From NCBI GenBank assembly GCA_964404035.1, contig CAYOIT010000123.1:1-14085 (forward strand): a stretch of 14,085 nt of DNA, written 5' to 3'. Of the stretch, positions 7,138 through 13,591 are shown in pieces; the stretch's first letter is position 1; each line of letters begins with the position of its first letter. A program made the position numbers and the translations under genes. Under the pieces are notes generated by a model that made no database searches, was not told the DNA's origin, and worked only from the letters and a program-made list of their open reading frames with translations. The stretch comes from CAMBRF01 sp964404035. GTDB taxonomy: Bacteria; Verrucomicrobiota; Kiritimatiellia; CAIKKV01; CAITUY01.

Positions 7138-8082
7138 GAAGCCGCTGAACTGGCCACGGCACTGCCCAGCGTGAAGTTCTACGGGGAGGGGCAGGCCGGC
7201 GATGTGGTGGACATCCTGGCCGAGGGACTGGAACGGAAGCGGAAAGACTCCGGACTGCCGGCGGCGGTCATCTACACCGGCGAGAACCATAACCATGCGG
7301 CGGAGATTCTGACGCAGTTGCTCGCGCGAAGGTTGGGGGCGGCGCTGGGGGCGGCGCGCGTGCAGGTGCTGAATACCGTGATCGGAAAGATGAGCGGCGT
7401 GGTAACCGATGCGCGTCAGATCTCGGAACAGGGATTGCTTCCCATGGCGACCGGCGGCGCACGCGCTTTTCTCGTCGAGGCTTTCAATCGGATCCTCATT
7501 ACGAAGATCGAACTGCCCGGTGTTCGCCGGGGAATCGAAGTGTTTGAAGAAAAGAACGATCTCCTTCCTTTCGAGGAGGCGAAACTCTACGGACACAATG
7601 CGACGCACGCTCTGATCGGCTATCTGCTGCGTTCGGAGGGCGGCACCTATATGTCCGAAGCCACCCGGCATCCGCGGCTTCTGGATCTGGCGCGTGAAGC
7701 TTTTCTGCTGGAGTCTGGCGGAGCCTTATGCCGGAAGTATCAGGGGTTGGACCCGCTATTCACCAAGGCGGGGTATGAGGCGTATGTCCTGGATCTTCTG
7801 GCCCGCATGACCAACCCCCATCTGCGCGATGCGGTGGACCGCATTACCCGCGATACCCGTCGCAAGCTGGGTTGGGAGGATCGTCTCGTGGGAACCATGC
7901 GGTTGGCCTTGGGGCAGGGGATTCATCCCGAGCGCTATGCGAAAGGAGCCGCTGCCGCCGTGCGGCAACTTGCCGGCGAGGAAGCGTCATCGCCGGAGCG
8001 GTTACTGAACGAGCTGTGGGCCGATCGCGGGGAAGAAGGCGAAGGACCGCGTATTCGGGAACTGATTGCCGCCGCCCTCTGA
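7138..8082 (+). CDS. Mannitol-dehydrogenase-family polyol dehydrogenase, N-terminus lost in gap
   Basis: The 314 residues after the gap match the second half of the mannitol-1-phosphate 5-dehydrogenase / long-chain mannitol dehydrogenase family (NAD-dependent oxidation of a polyol or polyol phosphate to a ketose). Evidence: Y-T-G-E-N-H-N-H-A-A-E-I-L, equivalent to the family's E-N segment at the end of the Rossmann domain; the catalytic K-x4-N-x2-H motif in K-L-Y-G-H-N-A-T-H (Lys at 7582-7584, Asn at 7597-7599, His at 7606-7608); and the helical C-terminal pattern N-P-H-L-R-D-A-V-D-R-I-T-R-D-T-R-R-K-L. The glycine-rich NAD-binding start, about 80-100 residues, is missing in the gap. It lies on the same strand as the URO-D-like gene, probably in one operon. 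Mannitol-1-phosphate, mannitol and sugar acids are all possible substrates. The gene ends 56 bp from the convergent ispG. Confidence 0.82.
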   Translation, partial: EAAELATALPSVKFYGEGQAGDVVDILAEGLERKRKDSGLPAAVIYTGENHNHAAEILTQLLARRLGAALGAARVQVLNTVIGKMSGVVTDARQISEQGLLPMATGGARAFLVEAFNRILITKIELPGVRRGIEVFEEKNDLLPFEEAKLYGHNATHALIGYLLRSEGGTYMSEATRHPRLLDLAREAFLLESGGALCRKYQGLDPLFTKAGYEAYVLDLLARMTNPHLRDAVDRITRDTRRKLGWEDRLVGTMRLALGQGIHPERYAKGAAAAVRQLAGEEASSPERLLNELWADRGEEGEGPRIRELIAAAL

Positions 8083-8089
8083 ACGCTGA

Positions 8090-8132
8090 TCGCGCCAGCG
8101 TGGCGGCCTCTGACCAGGCTGGGCTGGCGTGA
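8090..8132. terminator. Inverted repeat between convergent genes, possible weak terminator
   Basis: The 56-bp gap between the converging dehydrogenase and ispG genes holds CGCCAGC (8093-8099) and GCTGGCG (8123-8129), a 7-bp stem that could be extended to 10 bp with one G-U pair around a 23-nt loop. A second, mutually exclusive 6-bp hairpin, ACGCTG (8083-8088) with CAGCGT (8096-8101), overlaps it. Neither is followed by a U-tract on either strand, so standard intrinsic termination is doubtful; it could stabilise 3' ends or act with Rho. Confidence 0.3.
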
Positions 8133-8138
8133 CCCTGC

Positions 8139-9230
8139 CTAGGGTTTCCAGGCCCGGACCTGTTCCATCAGGCGGTCGAGGATATCGGCTTCGGGCACGG
8201 TCGCCACACTGACGCCGCGCACGTACAGGGCGGCCTTGCCCTGGCCACCGGCGATGGCAATATCCGCTTCACGCGCCTCACCGGGGCCGTTCACCACGCA
8301 TCCCATGACGGCCACCACCGGGCGGGGAAGGTCGGGGGCAGACCGATAGTACCGGTCCAATTCGGCTTCCACGCGCTGGGCAAGCGTGACCACATCGATC
8401 TGGACCCGCCCGCAGGTCGGACAGGAAATAACGCTGGCGCCCGGCGGACGCAGGCCGAAACAGCGCAAGAGCTCGAGCCCGACTCGCACTTCCTGGGCGG
8501 GAGTATCGGTCAGCGACACGCGCAGGGTATCGCCAATTCCCTCCGCCAGCAGGATGCCCATGGCAACGCTCGACCGTATGGTCCCATTAAGCAGTGTTCC
8601 CGCCTCGGTGACGCCCAGGTGGAGGGGGTGGTCGGTCTCACGGGAAAGCAACCGGTAAGCCTCCAGCGTGCGGGGAACATCGGAGGCCTTGACGGAGATT
8701 TTGATCCAGGGATGCCCGTTATCTTCCAGAATACGGACATGTCGCATCGCACTTTCCACCAGCGCGGCGGCGGTGGCACCCCCGTGTTTCTCGAGCAGGT
8801 CTTTCTCAAGTGAACCGGCATTGACGCCCACGCGGATGGGGATCCGGCGTGGGGCTGCCGCCGCGATCACTTCACGGACACGGTCCAAGCCCCCGATGTT
8901 CCCCGGGTTGATACGAAGTCCATCCACGCCGGAATCGAGGGCGATCAGCGCCAGCTTGTGCTGAAAGTGGATGTCCGCGATGAGCGGCAGGCGGACTTGC
9001 CGTTTGATGGGACCCAGCGCCCGTGCCGCGGTTTCGTCGACGACGGCGAGTCGGACGATGTCGCCGCCGGCCGCTTCCAGGTCATGGATCTGGGCGACTG
9101 TGGCGGCGACATCACGTGTGTCGGTCTTGGTCATCGTTTGCACGCTGATGGGTGCCGTGCCGCCGATCGCCACGGAACCCAGTTGGAGCTGCCGTGTCAC
9201 CCGCCGCGTGATGGAAAAGGAGGTTGTCAT
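8139..9230 (-). CDS. ispG: 4-hydroxy-3-methylbut-2-enyl diphosphate synthase (IspG/GcpE)
   Basis: Catalyses the penultimate step of the MEP pathway, reductive conversion of MEcPP to HMBPP, with a [4Fe-4S] cluster. The 363-residue length is normal for the short bacterial form. The N-terminal TIM-barrel half shows V-Q-T-M-T-K-T-D-T-R-D (30-40), L-I-A-D-I-H-F (83-89) and L-R-I-N-P-G-N-I-G (105-113). The C-terminal cluster domain has S-C-P-T-C-G-R (Cys270, Cys273) and M-G-C-V-V-N-G-P-G-E-A (Cys311, Glu318), the four expected ligands with the same Cys-to-Glu spacing as in E. coli. The open frame runs back to 9359 inside rseP, but ATG 9230 begins where the family begins and lies 4 nt after the rseP stop. 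No clear Shine-Dalgarno sequence precedes it, so translation probably depends on coupling to rseP. It appears to be the last gene of the run. Confidence 0.97.
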   Translation of the reverse strand: MTTSFSITRRVTRQLQLGSVAIGGTAPISVQTMTKTDTRDVAATVAQIHDLEAAGGDIVRLAVVDETAARALGPIKRQVRLPLIADIHFQHKLALIALDSGVDGLRINPGNIGGLDRVREVIAAAAPRRIPIRVGVNAGSLEKDLLEKHGGATAAALVESAMRHVRILEDNGHPWIKISVKASDVPRTLEAYRLLSRETDHPLHLGVTEAGTLLNGTIRSSVAMGILLAEGIGDTLRVSLTDTPAQEVRVGLELLRCFGLRPPGASVISCPTCGRVQIDVVTLAQRVEAELDRYYRSAPDLPRPVVAVMGCVVNGPGEAREADIAIAGGQGKAALYVRGVSVATVPEADILDRLMEQVRAWKP

Positions 9231-9234
9231 GAGA

Positions 9235-10674
9235 TCAAGGCGTGGCAGTGGGCGTTGATGACGGGGTGTCCAATGTCGCCGGGGCTTCCACGGCGGGCGG
9301 CTGTTTCGGCTCCATCCATTTGTTGACGTAGCGACCGATCGGCGTGAACCGGAGCACATCCCGTCCGGTGAGCAGGAGGATCAATCCGATCAGGAGGACG
9401 GCAAACACGTTACTGACCACGATCACGACTTTGGGGTGTATCGGCCGGCGGAAAACCATTTCCCAGAGAGCAAATACCACATGGCCGCCATCGAGAACAG
9501 GGATGGGCAGCACGTTGAAAATGGCCAGGTTGACGTTCAGGAAAGCGGTGAAGAATACCGCCACCATGAGGCTCGCGCGCACAATGTAGTAATAGCTGAT
9601 GAGGATGGCCAGAGGGCCGCCGACCTGTTTTGAGGTGGCCCTGGCCTGCCCCGGGGTCGTCAGCGCGGACAGGGTTCGGAAAATCGCCGAGGCGTGGAAC
9701 TTGAGTTGCGACGACGGGGTGGGGTGCACGATATGGTTGAAATCCACGTCGGTCACATTGAACTGAATGCCGATACGGACCTGTTTGGTGCTCTCATCCA
9801 GGGCCGGGGTCACCAGGGTCGTCTGCAGCTTGCCATTGCGTTTGAATTCGAGGGGGAGGGTCTTGCCTTGGCTCGCGCCCACCATGGCCACGAGTTGGGC
9901 GCGACTGATGATCTCCCGTCCGTCGAACGCGACGATGATATCGCCGGGGAGTAATCCCGCTTTTTCGGCGCTACATCCGGCTTCGGTCAACAACACCATG
10001 CAGAGGCTCTTGCCATCCATGGTGTAGAGCGACTTTTCGCCCGGCATGGTCAGGGAGAGCTGTTCGGAGCCGCGGCGTAGTTTGACCGTGACGGTCTCAT
10101 GGGTCGAGCATGCCATCAGGAAGTCGGTCCAATTCTTGACCGAACGGCTGTTGACCGACAGCACCTCGTCCCCAATCCTCAATCCGGCGGCATACGCCGC
10201 GCTATCCTCGGCCACGTAACCGACCATGGCGCTTTCCTCCGCGGGTGTGGCGGGCTTGCCGATCAGGTAGACGGCCCAGGCCAGTATGACGGCCAGCAGG
10301 ACGTTTCCGAGGGCGCCGGACAGTGAGACCACAATGCGTTTCCAGGGGGCAATCGCAGGAAGAGTCGTGATGGCTGCTGGAGGCGGGTTGTCGGGTGTGG
10401 CGGGGTTCTGGGAGTCGGAGGGGCCTTGAACGAGGCTCATGCCTGACGGATCAAGTTGAGGAAGGGCCACATAGCCCCCGAATGGGATACAGCCGATCTT
10501 GTAGACGACTCCTTTGTATTTGCGTTTCCAGATCGCCGGACCAAAGCCGATGGAAAACGTCTCGATGACCAGTCCGCATAGCCGGGCTGCCAGAAAATGG
10601 CCGAACTCGTGAACGAAGATGGTCAGCCCGAAGAGCAGGGCCACGATGATACAGGTCTGGATCGTTATGAGCAT
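9235..10674 (-). CDS. rseP: RseP-like site-2 zinc metalloprotease with two PDZ domains
   Basis: Intramembrane protease that cleaves membrane-bound anti-sigma factors or signal-peptide remnants in the inner membrane. The 479-residue protein has a first membrane helix containing H-E-F-G-H (His22, Glu23, His26), the zinc and catalytic motif, and a late helix with N-V-L-P-I-P-V-L-D-G-G-H (387-398) giving the third zinc ligand, Asp395. Between them are a second membrane helix (about 111-138) and two PDZ-like domains: A-A-G-L-R-I-G-D-E-V (162-171) and A-G-L-L-P-G-D-I-I-V (239-248). A last membrane helix is at about 416-436. Unusual additions are a Pro/Ser/Asn-rich stretch at about 82-102 and a Pro/Thr-rich tail after 455, probably on opposite sides of the membrane. 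It lies 58 nt after dxr and 4 nt before ispG, the common order in many bacteria. Confidence 0.93.
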   Translation of the reverse strand: MLITIQTCIIVALLFGLTIFVHEFGHFLAARLCGLVIETFSIGFGPAIWKRKYKGVVYKIGCIPFGGYVALPQLDPSGMSLVQGPSDSQNPATPDNPPPAAITTLPAIAPWKRIVVSLSGALGNVLLAVILAWAVYLIGKPATPAEESAMVGYVAEDSAAYAAGLRIGDEVLSVNSRSVKNWTDFLMACSTHETVTVKLRRGSEQLSLTMPGEKSLYTMDGKSLCMVLLTEAGCSAEKAGLLPGDIIVAFDGREIISRAQLVAMVGASQGKTLPLEFKRNGKLQTTLVTPALDESTKQVRIGIQFNVTDVDFNHIVHPTPSSQLKFHASAIFRTLSALTTPGQARATSKQVGGPLAILISYYYIVRASLMVAVFFTAFLNVNLAIFNVLPIPVLDGGHVVFALWEMVFRRPIHPKVVIVVSNVFAVLLIGLILLLTGRDVLRFTPIGRYVNKWMEPKQPPAVEAPATLDTPSSTPTATP

Positions 10675-10694
10675 GGTTATGTGTTCTCTTTTCC

Positions 10695-10714
10695 CGGACG
10701 GTCTTAACCGCCCG
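10695..10714 (-). repeat. Hairpin in the dxr-rseP intergenic region
   Basis: On the minus-strand transcript, CGGGCGGU and ACCGUCCG flank a UAAG loop and form an 8-bp stem with one G-U pair, 20-40 nt before the rseP start. It is followed by GGAAAAGAGAA rather than a U-tract, so it is unlikely to terminate transcription. It could set rseP expression relative to dxr by RNA processing or partial attenuation. The dxr-rseP spacer of 58 nt is the longest in this operon. Confidence 0.4.
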
Positions 10715-10732
10715 TTTGGTGGCTATCAACGG

Positions 10733-11896
10733 CTAAAGACGGGCGGCCGTCAGACAGAGGCGCTCGGCTTCCTGGCGGCTCCAGCGATCGGCGAGGTCAA
10801 TCTGTTCCAGCGTGGGTTCGGCGATGGCGTGGTGACGGTTCATGACCGATTCAACGGTGTGCCAGATCCCTGCGAAACTGAGTTTGTCATCAAGGAAATT
10901 CTGAACCGCCACTTCATTGGCCGCGTTGAGAACCGAGGGCATGGTGCCGCCGATGACCGCCGCCTTGCGCGCCAGCCCCAGCCCGGGGAAGCGTACGAGA
11001 TCAGGGCTCTTGAAGTGCAGGGAACCGAGTTTGGCGAGATCGAGCGAAGGCAACCCACCTTCCCGGCGGTCAGGCCAGGTGAGGGCATGCTGGATCGCAA
11101 AGCGCATGTCGGGCGGACTCATCTGGGCCAGAACGCTGCCATCCACGAATTCGACCATGGAGTGGACAATGCTTTCGGGATGAATCACCACGTCGATCCG
11201 GTCGTAGGGGATATCGAAGAGCCAGTGCGCCTCCATGATTTCAAGGCCCTTGTTCATCAAGGTCGCCGAATCGACGGTGACCTTGCGGCCCATGTTCCAA
11301 CGGGGATGGCGGAGGGCGTCGGCCACCGTGACGCGGTCAAAGTCCACATCGTTACGCGTCGCAAAGGGACCGCCGGAGGCGGTCAGGATGAGGCGCCGGA
11401 TGGAGTCCGCCGGACGCCCCTCCAGGCATTGAAAAATGGCGCTATGCTCGCTGTCCACGGGGAGGATGCGGGCGTGGTGCTTAGCCGCGCATTCCATGAC
11501 CCGTTTGCCTGCCGCCACCAGGACTTCCTTGGTGGCCAGCGCGACATCCTTGCCGTGCTGCAGGGCTGCCATGACCGACTTGAGTCCCGCCATTCCCACC
11601 AGGGCACACACGACCATCTGTGCCGACCCCAATGCGGCCAGTTGTTCCACTCCCGCATCACCCGGCAGAACGGTGATGCCGGGCGGTGCGGCGAGGGAAC
11701 AGGCTGCCGCTGCTTCGGCATCAGCCACGGCCACATGCTTGACGTTGAACTCCCGGGCCTGCTCCAGAAGTCGCTTGTAGTTGGTGCGCGAGGCGAGTCC
11801 CACCACCTCCAGGTGCGAGGGCAGTGCCGAGACCACGCGTAGGGCGTTTTCGCCGATGGATCCGGTGCTTCCCAGAATAACGATGCGTTTCTTCAT
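10733..11896 (-). CDS. dxr: 1-deoxy-D-xylulose 5-phosphate reductoisomerase (Dxr/IspC)
   Basis: Catalyses the committed MEP-pathway step, NADPH-dependent rearrangement and reduction of DXP to MEP in the cytoplasm. The 387-residue length is typical. The N-terminal Rossmann loop G-S-T-G-S-I-G (9-15) binds NADPH. Metal ligands are Asp148 and Glu150 in P-V-D-S-E-H-S and Glu219 in L-M-N-K-G-L-E. Other conserved elements are S-G-G-P-F (174-178), H-P-R-W-N-M-G (197-203) and I-H-P-E-S-I-V-H-S-M-V-E (238-249), the flexible active-site flap region being near 197-203. The start overlaps the cdsA stop (ATGA on the minus strand), with a GAGGT close before it inside cdsA, so the two are probably translationally coupled. 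All key residues are present and the enzyme should be active and fosmidomycin-sensitive in principle. Confidence 0.97.
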   Translation of the reverse strand: MKKRIVILGSTGSIGENALRVVSALPSHLEVVGLASRTNYKRLLEQAREFNVKHVAVADAEAAAACSLAAPPGITVLPGDAGVEQLAALGSAQMVVCALVGMAGLKSVMAALQHGKDVALATKEVLVAAGKRVMECAAKHHARILPVDSEHSAIFQCLEGRPADSIRRLILTASGGPFATRNDVDFDRVTVADALRHPRWNMGRKVTVDSATLMNKGLEIMEAHWLFDIPYDRIDVVIHPESIVHSMVEFVDGSVLAQMSPPDMRFAIQHALTWPDRREGGLPSLDLAKLGSLHFKSPDLVRFPGLGLARKAAVIGGTMPSVLNAANEVAVQNFLDDKLSFAGIWHTVESVMNRHHAIAEPTLEQIDLADRWSRQEAERLCLTAARL

Positions 11897-12822
11897 GGAA
11901 CCTCAATCATTTGTGCGAACCAGCGCACGTAGAAGTAGAGAGCGGGACCGGCGAACAGGAGACTGTCCAGTACGTCCAGGATTCCTCCCATGCCCGGGAA
12001 GAGGCGTCCGGAGTCCTTCAACCCCGCCGAACGCTTCAGGAGCGACTCCACCAGGTCGCCGACCACACCGATGGCCCCCAGAAGCCCGCCGAGGATCCAG
12101 GCGTCGCCGATGGTCAACGTGAGGCACCCGAACTGGGCGGGAGCGGACCCTGTGACCTCGCCACGGAGGACCCAGAAAATGATCAGGCTGGCCAGAATGC
12201 CTGAGGCCAGACCGCCGCCCAGTCCTTCCCAGGTTTTGCCGGGCGAGATGCGGGGAAAGAGTTTATGCCGGCCGATGGCCTTGCCGACAAAGTAGGCCCC
12301 CACATCGGACGCCTTGACGACCACGATCAGGTACAGCAGCAGACTGGTGGCGGTCGAACTGAGAGGGGCCAGCCAGAACGTGGGAGTCCAGCGGAAGGCC
12401 AACCACACAAGGAACGTCAGAAGATAGGAAACATAGATCAGGCCGAGCAGCGTGCAGGAGATCGTCGGCAACGGCTGCGGATTGTTTTTCTGAGGAAACT
12501 GCCGCACGCAGATGGCAAAGACGATAAGGGTCAGGATCATCGTGGGAAAGTCCCGCCAGATATCCATCGATGGGTTCGGCAGTATCAGGCCGATATTCAG
12601 CGAGATATACCCCGAAACAATGAGCGCGAGTCCTGAGACGATCCCCAGGATGCGAAAGGCTGGGATGCCGGCGTTCTTGAGGATGCCGTAGAACTCGAGC
12701 ATGCCTGCCACGTTCAGGGCGAGAATTATGGCCACACCGAATACGGAGGGCAGTTTGTAAAGGAGCAGATAAACACTGCCCAGGAGGACGAGGGCACTCA
12801 GTATGCGTCGAAGTAGCGTCAT
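11893..12822 (-). CDS. cdsA: Phosphatidate cytidylyltransferase (CDP-diglyceride synthase)
   Basis: Makes CDP-diacylglycerol from phosphatidic acid and CTP, the branch-point precursor of phosphatidylglycerol and phosphatidylethanolamine. The 309-residue protein is strongly hydrophobic with about eight likely membrane segments. The C-terminal third carries the family signature: K-A-S-D-V-G-A-Y (170-177), S-P-G-K-T-W-E-G (193-200), G-D-L-V-E-S-L-L-K-R (255-264), K-D-S-G-R-L-F-P-G (269-277) and D-V-L-D-S (283-287). Two positions of the classical signature differ: P-G-M-G-G has Met where His is usual, and D-V-L-D has Val where Arg is usual; the metal-binding Asp residues are kept. The gene starts 26 nt after the uppS stop with an AAGGAA about 11 nt upstream, and its stop overlaps the dxr start. 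Confidence 0.94.
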   Translation of the reverse strand: MTLLRRILSALVLLGSVYLLLYKLPSVFGVAIILALNVAGMLEFYGILKNAGIPAFRILGIVSGLALIVSGYISLNIGLILPNPSMDIWRDFPTMILTLIVFAICVRQFPQKNNPQPLPTISCTLLGLIYVSYLLTFLVWLAFRWTPTFWLAPLSSTATSLLLYLIVVVKASDVGAYFVGKAIGRHKLFPRISPGKTWEGLGGGLASGILASLIIFWVLRGEVTGSAPAQFGCLTLTIGDAWILGGLLGAIGVVGDLVESLLKRSAGLKDSGRLFPGMGGILDVLDSLLFAGPALYFYVRWFAQMIEVP

Positions 12823-12848
12823 GATGCTATGCGTTCCTTGAGCATGAT

Positions 12849-13583
12849 TTACCTGACCAATCCGAACCGGCGTTGACGCCGGCCATAGTCCTCGACAGCC
12901 TTGATCATCTGCTCTTCGCGGAAATCAGGCCATAACGTATCGGTGATGTAAAGTTCCGTGTAGGACAGCTGCCAGAGAAGGAAATTGCTGATACGCATCT
13001 CCCCGCTGGTGCGGATCATCAAGTCCGGGTCGGGAATGCCAGGGGCATAGAGGTGGGCCGCCACCGTTGTTTCGTCGATGGCCTCCACCTCGAGCGTTCC
13101 GGCTTTGACTTTTCTGGCGATTTCGCGGGCGGCATAGGCGATTTCCGTTCGCCCGCCGTAGCTGAGCGCCAGAATCAGGTTGCCGTCCTCATAGTGCGCG
13201 GTCGCTTTCATGACCCGCTCCAGTTCGTGCTGGACGGGCTTGGGAAGATCGCTCGTACGACCGATGACATGCAATCGCACCTTGTTCTCATGAAACTCGT
13301 GTTCCTCGCTTCTGAGGAATTTCCGGAGAAGCGTCATGAGGGCATCCACTTCCTGCTTCGGTCGAGCCCAGTTCTCCACGCTGAAAGCGTAGACCGTCAG
13401 ATAACGAATTCCCAATTTCCGGCAGGTCCGGATGGCAACGCGGACCGATTCCGTACCCCGCTCGTGACCCTTGATGCGGGGAAGCCCGTGCTGCTTGGCC
13501 CAGCGTCCGTTGCCGTCCATAATGATGGCGACATGCACCGGGATCTTGGCGGGCACTGTCGGCGTGGCGGCAGGGGTTTTCAT
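12849..13583 (-). CDS. uppS: Isoprenyl transferase (undecaprenyl diphosphate synthase, UppS)
   Basis: Cis-prenyltransferase that adds isopentenyl diphosphate units to farnesyl diphosphate to make the C55 carrier for peptidoglycan and other envelope polymers. With ATG 13583 it has 244 residues, normal for the family. Conserved elements are I-M-D-G-N-G-R-W-A (21-29) with catalytic Asp23, K-G-H-E-R-G (38-43), Y-A-F-S-V-E-N-W (65-72) and R-T-S-G-E-M-R-I-S-N-F-L-L-W-Q (191-205) for pyrophosphate binding, with Glu210 as a likely metal ligand. A TTG four codons earlier (13595) would overlap the purA stop as TTGA and could also start translation; neither has a strong Shine-Dalgarno sequence. ATG is preferred by codon rank. 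The gene needs the IPP made by the MEP enzymes in the same run. Confidence 0.96.
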   Translation of the reverse strand: MKTPAATPTVPAKIPVHVAIIMDGNGRWAKQHGLPRIKGHERGTESVRVAIRTCRKLGIRYLTVYAFSVENWARPKQEVDALMTLLRKFLRSEEHEFHENKVRLHVIGRTSDLPKPVQHELERVMKATAHYEDGNLILALSYGGRTEIAYAAREIARKVKAGTLEVEAIDETTVAAHLYAPGIPDPDLMIRTSGEMRISNFLLWQLSYTELYITDTLWPDFREEQMIKAVEDYGRRQRRFGLVR

Positions 13584-13591
13584 GGCGCGTC

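Noticed and set aside
10619..11842. Long plus-strand open frame (407 codons) opposite dxr
   Set aside because: dxr on the other strand has every family motif and active-site residue; the antisense product has no motif and no ribosome binding site in context.
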